Shown here: piece by piece, positions 32,389 through 42,279 of the stretch | Position numbering within the stretch: position 1 is the first letter of the stretch | Layout of the letters: each line of letters begins with the position of its first letter | DNA from: Limosilactobacillus avistercoris | GTDB taxonomy: Bacteria > Bacillota > Bacilli > Lactobacillales > Lactobacillaceae | NCBI RefSeq assembly: GCF_014836425.1 | Contig: NZ_JACSQW010000012.1 | Span: 1 to 51,803 of the forward strand | Direction of reading: 5' to 3' | DNA length: 51,803 nt | Made by a program: the position numbers and the translations under genes | The notes under the pieces: model-generated | Told to the model about the DNA's origin: nothing | Databases searched by the model: none | The model's input: the letters and a program-made list of their open reading frames with translations, nothing else

Positions 32389-32532
32389 AACTTATCTCAC
32401 CATCCTCTAAATTACCATAACATTATATCATTTTCTTCCAAAAAGAACCGTAGTTCATTAAATTTCTGGTATCTACAGTAAAGTCTGGTATTCTGGACAG
32501 TGAAACAATTATTTCTGGAAGGAACCGATTAA

Positions 32533-33192
32533 ATGTTTAAATTAACTAAGCAGTGGCAAATCCGTATTTTCTTTTGGATTGCGATTATTCTCCTTAAACT
32601 TTTCATTCCTAAGCCATTTAACTTCATGGCTTTCAACGTTTTTCTTGCTTATATCCCGGTAGAAATCGGCTTTCAGTTACCACGGTTCAATGATCGCCGG
32701 GCACTAGCTTTTTGGGTTAGCCTGATCGTTTGGCTATTATTTTATCCCAACACCCCATACGTCATGACCGACCTCTTTCACCTTTCCTGGCTCAATCCCC
32801 ATACTAGTATTAATGGGATCCTCAAGTCAGATCCTCATATTTGGCTGATTTTTGCGATCATGGTTCTTTGTGCCGTCAGTTGCCTTTTCTTCGGTTTACT
32901 TTCATTAGATCAAGTCAGCCACCAACTTACTGAACTGATTACTCCTAAACACCCGAAGCTAAAATTTGGGTGGATTATTCTCTTTTCATTTATTTCCAGT
33001 ATTGGGATCTATATCGGCCGCTTCCTCCGTCTCCATTCCATCTACCTCTTTTTCACCCCAAGCTGGTTTTTCCACCAACTCATGTCTATCTGGTCAATTA
33101 ACATGTTAAAGTTCACCCTCATTCTCACCTGCCTCCAAGTTCTTTCCTATTGGATCCTCAAAACGGTGCAGAATACAAGATTTAGAGTGTGA
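32533..33192 (+). CDS. DUF1361 membrane protein
   Basis: 219 residues with about six membrane helices, and the LFYPNTPYVMTDLFHL and GIYIGRFLRLHS motifs of the DUF1361 family, whose function is unknown. GAAGGAA about 12 bases upstream supports ATG 32533. Its last codons and TGA lie within the start of repeat copy C (GAGTGTGAGCC), so the repeat sets its stop. Confidence 0.82.
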   Translation: MFKLTKQWQIRIFFWIAIILLKLFIPKPFNFMAFNVFLAYIPVEIGFQLPRFNDRRALAFWVSLIVWLLFYPNTPYVMTDLFHLSWLNPHTSINGILKSDPHIWLIFAIMVLCAVSCLFFGLLSLDQVSHQLTELITPKHPKLKFGWIILFSFISSIGIYIGRFLRLHSIYLFFTPSWFFHQLMSIWSINMLKFTLILTCLQVLSYWILKTVQNTRFRV

Positions 33193-33350
33193 GCCCGTTA
33201 AAACAACGATTTCTCCACCGAACGGCGTCTCGTCGTCGGAGGTGGAGTTCGTTAGCTCAAGGAAGGTTAGGGCGAACTCATTTTGACCATATTACATTAG
33301 GATCATTAACTCTAGCAGGCTCCTGGCGAACTCATTTTGACTCTGCTGCA
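33184..33350 (+). repeat. Intergenic hairpin repeat, copy C (diverged)
   Basis: It shares GAGTGTGAGCC, GATTTCTCC, GGCGTCT, and a paired GGCGAACTCATTTTGAC with copies A and B, in the opposite chromosomal direction but the same direction relative to its upstream gene. It has lost the perfect stems. It overlaps the DUF1361 stop codon. Confidence 0.65.
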
Positions 33351-33370
33351 ATAAAAAACTATCTCAACAA

Positions 33371-33423
33371 AAAAAGTAAGTCCTAAAGCCATTCAAATAC
33401 CATGGCTTTAGGACTTACTTTTT
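33371..33423. terminator. Bidirectional terminator between DUF1361 gene and murB
   Basis: A perfect 22-bp stem (33371-33392 with 33402-33423) with A and T runs at the two ends. Confidence 0.88.
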
Positions 33424-33424
33424 A

Positions 33425-34321
33425 TTAATCGCGTCCAATAATCCGGACTTCCGTTTCGAGATCAACACCGAACTTCTCTTTAACAACCTTTTGAACATGG
33501 TGGATAACATTCAAGTAATCAGTAGCTGTCCCGTTATTTATATTAACAATAAAGCCAGCATGCTTCTTTGACACTTGGGCACCACCTGAAGTGTAACCTT
33601 GAAGACCAGAATCATGAATTAATTTACCAGCAAAGTAACCCTTTGGTCGCTTGAAGACACTCCCACAGGATGGTAACTCTAATGGTTGCTTAGCCGCCCG
33701 ACGAGCATTAAGATTATCCATTTGGGCAGTAATCTCTTCTTTGTTACCCGGCTTTAAACCAAAGGAGGCTTCTAGCACAACCCCGTTATTGTCCTGAACG
33801 CTACTGTGTCGGTAACCAAAGTCTAGTTCTTCGTTATTTAGTTCTTGAATCTCACCAGTTGGTAACATGATCGTTGCTGACTTAACAACAAATTGGGTCT
33901 CACCACCATATGCTCCGGCGTTCATAAAGACTGCCCCACCAACACTTCCAGGAATCCCAGCAGCAAACTCTAAGCCAGTCAAACTGTGATCCCGGGCTAC
34001 TTGAGTTGTTTTAATATAAGTAGCGCCAGCTTGGGCCTTAACTATATTACCTTCAACCTTAATCTGATTCATCTTCGTAACAATCATTACCAAGCCAGCA
34101 ATTCCACCATCACGAACGATCAAATTACTGGCGTTTCCGATGACAGTTAATGGAATATCGTTTTCCCGGGCAAAATCAACTAATTGTTGAACCTGTTCAA
34201 CACTTTCTGGAAAAGCTAGCCAATCAGCCTTACCACCAGTATGAGTAAAAGTATACTTTGAGAGCGGTTCTTGCTTTTTTATATCAATCTCAGGAAATTC
34301 TTTAATTAAATCAACTACCAT
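33425..34321 (-). CDS. murB: UDP-N-acetylenolpyruvoylglucosamine reductase
   Basis: 298 residues with the FAD-binding motif ([11 protein letters not shown]), [25 protein letters not shown] and catalytic region SCGSVFKRP, then GLQG, and a C-terminal E in [11 protein letters not shown]. It reduces UDP-GlcNAc-enolpyruvate to UDP-MurNAc, a step in peptidoglycan synthesis. AAAGGA before ATG 34321. It is single and convergent with the DUF1361 gene. Confidence 0.96.
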   Translation of the reverse strand: MVVDLIKEFPEIDIKKQEPLSKYTFTHTGGKADWLAFPESVEQVQQLVDFARENDIPLTVIGNASNLIVRDGGIAGLVMIVTKMNQIKVEGNIVKAQAGATYIKTTQVARDHSLTGLEFAAGIPGSVGGAVFMNAGAYGGETQFVVKSATIMLPTGEIQELNNEELDFGYRHSSVQDNNGVVLEASFGLKPGNKEEITAQMDNLNARRAAKQPLELPSCGSVFKRPKGYFAGKLIHDSGLQGYTSGGAQVSKKHAGFIVNINNGTATDYLNVIHHVQKVVKEKFGVDLETEVRIIGRD

Positions 34322-34456
34322 TGTTTCGTCGTCCTTTATTTTGTTTTAATAATATTGTATCATGTTTGTTCAATAAACTTTTGCAATCTACACAAAATTA
34401 TTGTTAGAATTAATTATATTATTAATAATTTAACTATTGAAAGGAGAGCCTGCTTC

Positions 34457-34993
34457 GTGAACTTCATCGCGATGGATTTTGAAACTGCAAGCGGCAAACG
34501 TTATAGTGCCTGCTCATTGGCCCTAACAATCGTTCGGGATAACCAAATCACTGACGAATTTTATACCTTAATTAATCCCCAAACTGATTTTTTCTGGCGA
34601 AACGTTCAAATTCATGGCATCCATGAAAAAGATGTTCAGGATGCTCCACTATTTCCCGAAGTTTGGCAACACATCAAACAATTCTACCAGCCGGAGCAAC
34701 TTGTGATTGCCCATAATAATAGTTTTGATAATAGTGTCTTAAAAAACACCCTTCTTCACTACGGAATCCAACCACCGACTTACCAGACACTTGATACTGT
34801 TAAGAGTAGTCGTCAACTAATTCCAGGTCTCAGCAACTACAAGCTCAATACCGTTTGTGACGCCTTGCAGATTGACCTGCACCACCACCATAACGCCCTT
34901 AATGACGCCCAGGCTTGCGCAAATATTCTATTATATGAAGCCGAGCATTTTGGTGGCGACAAACTCCGACCATTCATTAATTTTTACAATTAA
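34457..34993 (+). CDS. DnaQ-like 3'-5' exonuclease
   Basis: 178 residues with exonuclease motif I DFETASG, motif II HNNSFD and motif III HNALNDAQA (H and D of DEDDh). The size and standalone form fit exonucleases of the DinG/PolC-epsilon type. GTG 34457 is chosen because GGAGAG lies 8 bases upstream; the frame is open further 5' but without an RBS. The following PAS gene starts 15 bases downstream, so the two form an operon. Confidence 0.88.
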   Translation: MNFIAMDFETASGKRYSACSLALTIVRDNQITDEFYTLINPQTDFFWRNVQIHGIHEKDVQDAPLFPEVWQHIKQFYQPEQLVIAHNNSFDNSVLKNTLLHYGIQPPTYQTLDTVKSSRQLIPGLSNYKLNTVCDALQIDLHHHHNALNDAQACANILLYEAEHFGGDKLRPFINFYN

Positions 34994-35008
34994 AGGAGAA
35001 CCCAATCC

Positions 35009-35440
35009 ATGAATAACGAGACAGTTAATCTCCTGGGTGGTAATCTAACCTTAACCCAGCTTAACGCAATTTTTCAAACCATTCCCGAAGAATTCGATTT
35101 CATTGACGAGCACGATATTGTTCGTTGGTCGTCTGCAAATAAGCACCGCCTCTTCAAGCGGACCGATGACGATTTAGGCAAGCATGTTTTAGAAGTCCAT
35201 CCCGGTCACAGTCAAGAACGGGTTAAGCAAGTTCTCAAGCAAATGCATGACGGCAAACGTGGTGTTCTTAGCCTGATCATCCATTATCATGACAAGCCAG
35301 TTAACATTGCCTTCTACTCACTTCATGATAACAATGGCAAATATATTGGTTGCGTTGAAGTTACTCAAGACGTTTCAGGGCACCAAGAAAAGGGTGCTTG
35401 GTGGCATAATCTTAAACAAGTGTTTTTTAAGAAGCATTAA
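35009..35440 (+). CDS. PAS-domain protein (DUF438-like)
   Basis: 143 residues, mostly one PAS fold (about 20-125: FQTIPEEFDFIDEHDIVRWSS, GKHVLEVHP, GKYIGCVEVTQDVS). It resembles the C-terminal PAS part of DUF438 proteins, which sense haem or redox in some members. No output domain is present. AAAGGAG before ATG 35009. Confidence 0.8.
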   Translation: MNNETVNLLGGNLTLTQLNAIFQTIPEEFDFIDEHDIVRWSSANKHRLFKRTDDDLGKHVLEVHPGHSQERVKQVLKQMHDGKRGVLSLIIHYHDKPVNIAFYSLHDNNGKYIGCVEVTQDVSGHQEKGAWWHNLKQVFFKKH

Positions 35441-35511
35441 AAGTAACAGGGATGGAAAAAATTTTTTCATCTTCTCTATTTATTACTGAAAGTAATTAAT
35501 TCAATACTAAA

Positions 35512-35554
35512 TACGGTCCAGAGTTCACTTTTAACGAATTCTGGACCGTATTTT
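35512..35554. terminator. Terminator after the exonuclease-PAS operon
   Basis: TACGGTCCAGA (35512-35522) pairs with TCTGGACCGTA (35540-35550), followed by TTTT; A-rich on the left, so it may also serve the GNAT operon. Confidence 0.83.
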
Positions 35555-35567
35555 AATTTAGTTTTTA

Positions 35568-36056
35568 TTATTTGGAATAATACGTCATCAATAAAGCAGG
35601 GCGTCCTGCGATTTGCACGTGTTTTTGAACCACAAAGTTCATTTTTCGATACAGGTTAATTGCTGGAAGATTATCTTCAAACACATCCAACACTAACCCA
35701 CTTAAACTACTGTAATTACTATACCAATATTGAGCTTCATCAACTAAGAGCTGACCGATCCCCTGGTGCCAGTACTTTTGGGCAACGATAACACCAAGTT
35801 CTCCCATTTCCGGTTTTTCAGCTAACCGCATTACCGTAACGATCCCGATAATTTGGTCACCTAAAATTGCTAAGAGGATCACACAATCATCAGAGTCATC
35901 AATTACTTGTAGGTTTTCCTGTTCTTCCTTTACGGTAACTCGTTCTAAGTGCGGAATTGTTACCGCATCACTTTCGGTTGCAGCTTGCCGGAGAAAACTC
36001 AAGACTTTAGATGCTTCCTTTGGTTCTGCTAATTTAATTTTAACTGTATCTGCCAA
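35568..36056 (-). CDS. GNAT acetyltransferase
   Basis: 162 residues with the acetyl-CoA binding motif (GELGVIVAQKYWHQGIGQLLV) and the C-terminal FEDNLPAINLYRKMNF. The substrate is unknown. TTG 36056 is the start, 2 bases after the tsaE stop, using GGAG in the tsaE end. It is last in the ung-pta-tsaE-GNAT operon. Confidence 0.88.
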   Translation of the reverse strand: MADTVKIKLAEPKEASKVLSFLRQAATESDAVTIPHLERVTVKEEQENLQVIDDSDDCVILLAILGDQIIGIVTVMRLAEKPEMGELGVIVAQKYWHQGIGQLLVDEAQYWYSNYSSLSGLVLDVFEDNLPAINLYRKMNFVVQKHVQIAGRPALLMTYYSK

Positions 36057-36058
36057 GA

Positions 36059-36511
36059 TTAAAGCTCCGTAACGATCCGTTCAAAGTGCTGTCCATGAGG
36101 TTCGAATTGTAGGCACCGCGTATTCTCATCATCTGTCCGCTTAAAATGAATTGCTAAAAAGTCGGCCGGCAATTCATCCGCAACAAATTGAGCCCACTCA
36201 ACAACACTGACTCCATCACTATCAAAGTATTCTTCAAGTCCAAGGTCTTCTGCCCCACCATTCTCAAGTCGATAAGCGTCCATATGATAAAGTGGTAATC
36301 GCCCATCATGATATTCCCGAACAATGGTAAAAGTCGGGCTCTTAATTAGATCTGGGATCGCTAAGCCCTTTGCGATTCCTTTAGTGAAGGTCGTTTTACC
36401 GGCTCCTAAGTCACCATCAAGGACAAGAACATCTCCCGCCTTAAGTAACCGGCCAATTTGTTCACCGAGATTAATTGTTTCTTCCCGATCAGTTAAAGTT
36501 ACTTCTTTCAT
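36059..36511 (-). CDS. tsaE: tRNA t6A biosynthesis ATPase TsaE
   Basis: 150 residues with Walker A GDLGAGKTT, SPTFTIVREY and HMDAYRLE motifs typical of TsaE (YjeE). It works with TsaB and TsaD to make the threonylcarbamoyl-adenosine of ANN-decoding tRNAs. ATG 36511 follows AAGGAG. It lies 135 bases after pta in the same direction, beyond the pta terminator. Confidence 0.94.
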   Translation of the reverse strand: MKEVTLTDREETINLGEQIGRLLKAGDVLVLDGDLGAGKTTFTKGIAKGLAIPDLIKSPTFTIVREYHDGRLPLYHMDAYRLENGGAEDLGLEEYFDSDGVSVVEWAQFVADELPADFLAIHFKRTDDENTRCLQFEPHGQHFERIVTEL

Positions 36512-36585
36512 ATTTCCATTTCTCCTTGAATTTTCTGTAACCATTGTAGCCGATTCTTTGCCTTAAAAGCAAAAAAGAAGCAAAC

Positions 36586-36623
36586 AAAAATAAGAAGGAA
36601 ACGTGATCTTCACGTAACCTTCT
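36586..36623 (-). terminator. Terminator or attenuator after pta
   Basis: Read leftward, 36623-36611 (AGAAGGTTACGTG) pairs with 36605-36593, followed by ATTTTTG. tsaE downstream may rely on read-through or its own promoter. Confidence 0.65.
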
Positions 36624-36646
36624 CATTATATCTATCTTAAATTAAA

Positions 36647-37621
36647 TTATAGTGCTTGTGCGGCCGTGATGATGGCAACCTTGTAAGCATCATCTTCACT
36701 GCATCCCCGTGAAAGGTCAGCGATTGGTGCATTCAACCCTTGAAGGATTGGACCAACAGCAGTAAAGCCACCAAGACGTTGGGCAATCTTGTAACCAATG
36801 TTTCCGGCTTCCAGACTTGGGAAGATGAAGACATTTGCATGACCAGCGACCTTAGAATCTGGGGCCTTTAGCTTTGCAACTTCCGGAACAACAGCAGCAT
36901 CAAACTGCATTTCACCATCTGCTGCAAGGTCTGGTTCCATTTCATGAACCTTTTTCACTGCTTCAGCAACTTTGGTAACCATATCACCCTTAGCAGAACC
37001 CTTAGTAGAGAAACTAAGAAGGGCAACCTTTGGATCAATTCCAAAGAGCTTAGCAGTTTCAGCACTTTGAACAGCTACTTCAGCCATTGTTGGTGCATCC
37101 AATTCAATGTTGATCGCACAATCAGCAAAGATATAGCGTTGTTCACCCTTCTTCATTAAGAAAGCACCACTGATTCGATGAGCGTTTGGCTTAGTCTTGA
37201 TAATTTGCAAGGCAGGCCGAACAGTCGAACCAGTTGAGTGAACGGCACCAGAGACCATCCCATCAGCTTTACCCATGTAGACTAACATGGTCCCAAAGTA
37301 ACTAACGTCTTCCAACATCTTTTTAACTTGCTCTGGGGTGTTCTTTCCCTTCCGCCGTTCAAGCAGGGCATCAAACATTTCCTGCTTATCTGATTTTGGA
37401 TAGGTCGCAGGATCAATAATTCTTAAGCCATCACTATCTAAATTATTTTGACGAGCAGTGGTCTTAATTTCTTCTTCGGTACCTAAGAGAATTGGCTCTA
37501 CTAATCCATCGTTTTTTAACCGAATAGCAGCACCTACAATCCGCTTATCAGCACCTTCAGGGAAAACAATTGTCTTGCCCTTTCCCTTTATTTTTGCAGC
37601 AATTTCATCAAATAAATCCAT
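36647..37621 (-). CDS. pta: Phosphate acetyltransferase
   Basis: 324 residues with the family signatures VFPEGADKRIVGAA near the N terminus, GMVSGAVHSTGSTVRPALQ and VFIFPSLEAGNIGYKI. It exchanges acetyl-CoA and acetyl phosphate in heterolactic and acetate metabolism. AAGGAGG before ATG 37621. It follows ung by 24 bases. Confidence 0.96.
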   Translation of the reverse strand: MDLFDEIAAKIKGKGKTIVFPEGADKRIVGAAIRLKNDGLVEPILLGTEEEIKTTARQNNLDSDGLRIIDPATYPKSDKQEMFDALLERRKGKNTPEQVKKMLEDVSYFGTMLVYMGKADGMVSGAVHSTGSTVRPALQIIKTKPNAHRISGAFLMKKGEQRYIFADCAINIELDAPTMAEVAVQSAETAKLFGIDPKVALLSFSTKGSAKGDMVTKVAEAVKKVHEMEPDLAADGEMQFDAAVVPEVAKLKAPDSKVAGHANVFIFPSLEAGNIGYKIAQRLGGFTAVGPILQGLNAPIADLSRGCSEDDAYKVAIITAAQAL

Positions 37622-37645
37622 CTACAAGAACCTCCTTGTTGGTTA

Positions 37646-38344
37646 TCAAGCCTTACCGTCAACTATCGGTTGATCCGGTAATTGCCAATCAATTGGCTCC
37701 TCTCTCATTGCGCGAAGTGCTTCATTTGTCTTTGAAAATGGTTTTGAACCAAAGAATCCGCGGTTAGCTGAAAGCGGGCTTGGATGAGCTGACTCCAAGA
37801 TGATATTAGTCTTAAGGTTAATCAGCTTTTTCTTATCCCGTGCCGCTCTTCCCCACAGAATAAAGACAACCGGTTGGGGACGCTCAGACAATGCATGAAT
37901 CGCAGCATCCGTTAATTGCTCCCAACCATGCCCCTTATGAGAAAAGGCTTGGCCTGCACGAACTGTTAAGACTGAGTTCAAAAGTAAAACACCTTGATCA
38001 GCCCATTTCTTTAGGTAACCATGTTGAACCGGATGACAACCAACATCACTTTGCAACTCTTTATAGATATTCTGCAAAGATGGTGGAACCGGGATCCCTG
38101 GTAAAACTGAAAAGCTGCACCCATGGGCTTGGTGAGGACCATGGTACGGATCTTGACCTAAAATGACAACCTTAACTTTACTAAAGGGCGTCCACTCAAA
38201 AGCCTCAAAAATATGATGCATCTCCGGATAAATCGTCCGGTGACTATATTCTTCTTTTAAGAAATTATGTAGTTGCGCATAATATGCACTTTCAAATTGG
38301 GGTTTTAAAACGTCCCACCAATCATTATGAATAAGTTGTTTCAC
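37646..38344 (-). CDS. ung: Uracil-DNA glycosylase
   Basis: 232 residues, with catalytic [13 protein letters not shown] (Asp near 65), [17 protein letters not shown] and the HPSPLSA motif with catalytic His. It removes uracil from DNA. It heads the operon with pta and tsaE. ATG 38344; the stop is 24 bases before pta. Confidence 0.97.
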   Translation of the reverse strand: MKQLIHNDWWDVLKPQFESAYYAQLHNFLKEEYSHRTIYPEMHHIFEAFEWTPFSKVKVVILGQDPYHGPHQAHGCSFSVLPGIPVPPSLQNIYKELQSDVGCHPVQHGYLKKWADQGVLLLNSVLTVRAGQAFSHKGHGWEQLTDAAIHALSERPQPVVFILWGRAARDKKKLINLKTNIILESAHPSPLSANRGFFGSKPFSKTNEALRAMREEPIDWQLPDQPIVDGKA

Positions 38345-38419
38345 GATTCTAGCACCTCACCTAATATTTTAGCATAAGTCGCCAATAGCCGGAACCAAAA
38401 ATGAAACCGCTTCGTAAAG

Positions 38420-38448
38420 TTAACAATTTTATAATTAACCTGTACAAT
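38420..38448 (+). promoter_or_regulatory. Promoter of the LURP-like gene
   Basis: TTAACA (38420-38425), 17 bases, TACAAT (38443-38448). Confidence 0.7.
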
Positions 38449-38486
38449 AGTGGTAATTAACTTATCTTATAAGGAGTGGTGATTGA

Positions 38487-39056
38487 ATGCGGCAACTTTA
38501 TCTACGTGATCATGATACAGACCTCCACGGAACCACTGTGATCCGGAACTACCAAGGACGCTCATTGTATCTGTTGGTAGGTAAATGGGGAATGCTTCAT
38601 GATGTTCTCTCTTTGTATTCAATTTCTGGGGACTTACTTGCGGAAGTTAAGCAGCTTAGCTTTGGAATTATTCCGAAGTTTGCATTATATAAGGATCGGC
38701 AAAAGGTTGGTACCGTTAGCAAGTCGCTTGGTTTTGTTCGCGAAGTAATTTACATCAAGGGGCTTAGCTGGGTTGTTGTCGGTTCACCATTCTCCGGAAA
38801 GTACCGGGTCTTTAAGAAAAATCACCTCGTCTTCTCAATTCAACCAGTCGCATTCACTGGTGACTATTACCATGAACTAAAAGTCCAAAGAGAAGAAGAC
38901 GAGCCACTAGCGATCCTCATTGCCAGTGTTCTCCAACATTGGGCGCGTCGCAAGCAAACTTCCCCTCTCCGTGTTCATTGGGGCAGTGTTGCTACGGGAA
39001 ATGATACTTGTTTAGGTTACCAGATTGAACCATCACAACTTAAGAAACGACGTTAA
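38487..39056 (+). CDS. LURP-one-related (Tubby-like fold) protein
   Basis: 189 residues with the LURP-one pattern: MRQLYLRDHD, GRSLYLLVGKWGMLHDVLSLYS, GDLLAEVKQLSFGI...KFALYKD and an RVFKKNHLVFSI end. The fold is a membrane-phospholipid-scramblase-like barrel, but the role in bacteria is unknown. AAGGAGTGG before ATG 38487. Confidence 0.78.
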   Translation: MRQLYLRDHDTDLHGTTVIRNYQGRSLYLLVGKWGMLHDVLSLYSISGDLLAEVKQLSFGIIPKFALYKDRQKVGTVSKSLGFVREVIYIKGLSWVVVGSPFSGKYRVFKKNHLVFSIQPVAFTGDYYHELKVQREEDEPLAILIASVLQHWARRKQTSPLRVHWGSVATGNDTCLGYQIEPSQLKKRR

Positions 39057-39067
39057 ATGAAAATAAC

Positions 39068-39105
39068 AAAAGACATCCAGAAATGATCACTTCTGGATGT
39101 CTTTT
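39068..39105 (+). terminator. Terminator of the LURP-like gene
   Basis: The 15-bp stem 39068-39082 pairs with 39091-39105 and ends in TTTT. Confidence 0.88.
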
Positions 39106-39123
39106 GTGTTATTTAGTTAAATT

Positions 39124-39386
39124 TCTCGAACTAAGCTTATGACGTCCTAGGCATCATTGCTTAGATCTGTTCGCCAGATACTTGCTAGAGCTAGAAATTT
39201 CTTCTAGGCAACACAGTAGAAACGTGTTCGCCCTATTAAGTAGACTTGCTTCATGTTTTAGGCATCATTGTCAAGATCTGCTTGCCAGGAACTTGCTAGA
39301 GCTAGCGACCTCCTTCCTAGGCGGAAGACGCCTTCGTCAGGAGAAATCGCTAGCTTTCCGCAAGTCCTTTGCTGGCTCACACTCTC
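39124..39386 (-). repeat. Intergenic hairpin repeats, copy B (two partial units)
   Basis: The unit at 39255-39386 nearly matches copy A (22530-22660), with nested stems GCCAG...CTGGC, GCTAGCG...CGCTAGC and CTCCT...AGGAG. A partial second unit at 39147-39240 repeats TAGGCATCATTG and TTGCTAGAGCTAG. The GAGTGTGAGCC end starts 5 bases after the smpB stop. This region accounts for all 332 bases without a gene. Confidence 0.8.
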
Positions 39387-39388
39387 TT

Positions 39389-39856
39389 TTAATAGTGCTT
39401 CATTACTCTTTCCATTTCACGGTTGGCTTCGCGACGTTTGATAGATTCACGCTTGTCGTACTCATGCTTCCCTTTAGCGAGGCCAAGGAGAACCTTAGCA
39501 TACCCATGCTTAATATACATTTTCAGCGGAATTAGGGTGACCCCCTTGTCTTGGAGGGCACCGGTAAGTTTATGAATTTCCTTCTTATGGAGGAGGAGTT
39601 TCCGGTTACGGAGTGGATCCTGGTTAAAGAAGGTCCCGTTATCGTACTCACTAATATGAACATTCATTAACCAAGCTTCACCATTCCGAATTTGAGCAAA
39701 GCCATCTTTTAAGTTTACCCGGTGGGCACGGACAGATTTAATCTCAGTTCCTGTCAAAACGAGCCCTGCTTCATAGGTATCCGTCACAAAATAATCATGA
39801 CGAGCCTTTTTATTCTGGGCAATTAAATTATCATTATTCTGTTTCTTTTTGGCCAT
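39389..39856 (-). CDS. smpB: SsrA-binding protein
   Basis: 155 residues with [25 protein letters not shown], and the C-terminal [14 protein letters not shown] tail that enters the decoding centre. It carries tmRNA into stalled ribosomes. It follows rnr by 25 bases, the usual lactobacillar pairing of RNase R and SmpB. The tmRNA itself is at 22027. Confidence 0.97.
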   Translation of the reverse strand: MAKKKQNNDNLIAQNKKARHDYFVTDTYEAGLVLTGTEIKSVRAHRVNLKDGFAQIRNGEAWLMNVHISEYDNGTFFNQDPLRNRKLLLHKKEIHKLTGALQDKGVTLIPLKMYIKHGYAKVLLGLAKGKHEYDKRESIKRREANREMERVMKHY

Positions 39857-39881
39857 GGTATCCCTCCATTAGGTCAAAATA

Positions 39882-42278
39882 TTAGTGACGACGCTGACGA
39901 CGTCCTTCAAAATCACGAGAGTTATTATGGTGACGGGTCTGGCCACGGTTAATTTGCCGATTATTCCGATGCCCATTCTCGTGACCGTCATGCTTCCACT
40001 TTCCTTGAGTATTTCGGAAGTGTTCTTTGTTATGACCATGACGGTTATTATTGCGACGACCTCCCCGGCCACCGCGACGCCGATCATCATTATGGGGAAC
40101 CCGAATCTTTGTTGTTGGGGCTTCTTCAGGATTAACTAACTCGAAGTCAACTTCACGAAGATCCTTATCAACCCGAACCAATTTAACTTTAATTGGCTGA
40201 CCAATTTGGAAAATCCGGTGGTGACTACGTCCAATCAAAGCCATATGCTTTTCAGAATATTCATAGTAGTCATCATTCATAACACTAATATGAATTAACC
40301 CTTCAACGGTATTTTCTAGTTCAACAAATAAGCCGAACTTCATCACTGAACTAACAACAGCATCAAAGGTTTCACCAACATGGTCTTCCATGTATTCAGC
40401 CTTCTTCATGCTATCAACATCCCGTTCGGTATCAATTCCCCGTCGTTCAGTAAATGAGGTGTGTTCCGCAATTTCAGGCAAACGATCACGCCAGGCAGCC
40501 TTCGCTTTTTCACCCTTACCATGTTTTTCGTACCACTTAATTAAACGGTGAACGGTGTCATCAGGGTAACGCCGAATTGGTGAAGTAAAGTGGGTGTAGT
40601 AGTTTGCACCCAGGCCAAAGTGACCAACTTCTTCATCGTCATACTTTGCCTGTTGCATGCTCCGTAACATCATTACCTGAACCATCTGTTCTTCCGGCTT
40701 ACCAGCAACTTGTTTCAGGACATTTTGAAGCATCTTTGGCTTGATATTATTAACATCCCCATGAGCATTAATCCCGAAGACGCTCAGGAATTCGAAGAAG
40801 GATTTAATCTTTTCGTTGTCTGGTTGTTCGTGGATCCGGTAAAGGAACGGTACGTGTTCTTTGTAATAATGCTCAGCAACAGTTTCATTGGCAGCCAACA
40901 TAAATGATTCGATCATCCGTTCAGCCAAGCCCCGTTCCCGAAGTTGAATATCGGTTGGGTGTCCCTTGTCATCAACAATGATCTTTGCTTCTGGAGCTTC
41001 AAAATCAATTGCCCCGCGACGTTTCCGGGCATTTAAGAGGATCTTGTGAATGTCCCGCATAGTTTCAAACATTGGGACTAGATCTTTATATTCAGCCATC
41101 GTTTTGGCATCGTGAGATTCCAAGATCCGGTTAACTGCCTTATAAGTCATCCGGGCATGTGACCGCATCACACTTGGGAAAATCCGGTGTTTAACAATCC
41201 GTCCCTGTTCATCAATCTCCATTTCACAACTCATTGAAAGCCGTTCTTCTCCAGGATTTAACGAACAAATACCGTTAGAAAGTCGCTTAGGCAGCATTGG
41301 AACTACCCGGTCAGTTAAGTAAACGGAGGTCCCCCGTTTAAATGCTTCCTTATCAAGAGCAGAACCAGGTTTTACGTAGTGACTAACATCAGCAATGTGA
41401 ACCCCAAGGTGGTAGTGACCGTTATCCATCTTCCAAGCAACAACCGCATCATCCAAGTCTTTTGACTCAATGGCATCAATTGTCACAAGTGGTTGATCAG
41501 TGATGTCTTCCCGTCCCTTCTTTTCTTCAGGAAGGACTTTCAACGGGATCTTATTTGCTTCATCCATTACTTCTTTTGGAAATTCATGAGGAACATCATG
41601 GGCATAGATTACCGAGAGAATATCAATTCCTGGTTCATCTTTATCCCCGATTACTTCGTTAATTGCCCCGGTCATGACTTGGGGAGCTTCATCATCAGGA
41701 TAGGTAGCAACAGTTGCAGTTACTACTTGACCATCCATCGGCTTGAGACCCTTATCGTTGACGAAGAAGCGGTAATTAGAAAGTTTTTTATCCTTGAGGA
41801 GGATTTCACCAATGTAATCCCCAACAGTTTCCTGCTTAAATTCACCAACAATCTGATCGTAATTGTGTTCAACGATCTTAACGACTTGACCTTCCGGGCC
41901 CTGATCACTTCCCGGCTTAGCAGGACGCAGAATTTTAACTTCAACCTGATCACCATTTAAAGCGTGCATTGTGTGATCGGGATTGATATACATATCCGGC
42001 AAATCAGGATCGTAATCTACAAAGCCAAATCCCTTATCATTAGCATGGAAAGTTCCAACAATCGCTTGTGGCTTAATTATTGCTTTAAATTCTCCCCGAT
42101 CCGTTACTTCAACTTGCTTCTCTCGTTCGAGTTCGGCAAGCGTCTGGACGATTGGCGTAAAGGATTCAGCATCATCCATCTTCAATGCCCGACCTAACTT
42201 TTCTGCAGAAAAGCTAACGTTAGCATTATCCTTTAGATAATCTAATATCTGATCTTTTAATTTTGTTTTTGTTGTCAT
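39882..42278 (-). CDS. rnr: Ribonuclease R
   Basis: 798 residues: N-terminal winged helix and cold-shock domains (about 1-230), an RNB catalytic domain (about 250-590, ITDQPLVTIDAIESKDLDDAVV with the metal-binding Asp residues), an S1 domain (about 630-715), then a basic His/Asn/Arg/Gly-rich tail of about 75 residues. It degrades structured RNA and works with tmRNA-SmpB. ATG 42278 follows AGGTG; the frame is open further upstream without RBS. It is one base from est. Confidence 0.96.
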   Translation of the reverse strand: MTTKTKLKDQILDYLKDNANVSFSAEKLGRALKMDDAESFTPIVQTLAELEREKQVEVTDRGEFKAIIKPQAIVGTFHANDKGFGFVDYDPDLPDMYINPDHTMHALNGDQVEVKILRPAKPGSDQGPEGQVVKIVEHNYDQIVGEFKQETVGDYIGEILLKDKKLSNYRFFVNDKGLKPMDGQVVTATVATYPDDEAPQVMTGAINEVIGDKDEPGIDILSVIYAHDVPHEFPKEVMDEANKIPLKVLPEEKKGREDITDQPLVTIDAIESKDLDDAVVAWKMDNGHYHLGVHIADVSHYVKPGSALDKEAFKRGTSVYLTDRVVPMLPKRLSNGICSLNPGEERLSMSCEMEIDEQGRIVKHRIFPSVMRSHARMTYKAVNRILESHDAKTMAEYKDLVPMFETMRDIHKILLNARKRRGAIDFEAPEAKIIVDDKGHPTDIQLRERGLAERMIESFMLAANETVAEHYYKEHVPFLYRIHEQPDNEKIKSFFEFLSVFGINAHGDVNNIKPKMLQNVLKQVAGKPEEQMVQVMMLRSMQQAKYDDEEVGHFGLGANYYTHFTSPIRRYPDDTVHRLIKWYEKHGKGEKAKAAWRDRLPEIAEHTSFTERRGIDTERDVDSMKKAEYMEDHVGETFDAVVSSVMKFGLFVELENTVEGLIHISVMNDDYYEYSEKHMALIGRSHHRIFQIGQPIKVKLVRVDKDLREVDFELVNPEEAPTTKIRVPHNDDRRRGGRGGRRNNNRHGHNKEHFRNTQGKWKHDGHENGHRNNRQINRGQTRHHNNSRDFEGRRQRRH

Positions 42279-42279
42279 A

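Noticed and set aside
33189-33386. A 65-codon rightward ORF after the DUF1361 gene
   Set aside because: It lies wholly within repeat copy C and the terminator, has no RBS, and has an Arg/Ser-rich composition typical of translated repeats.
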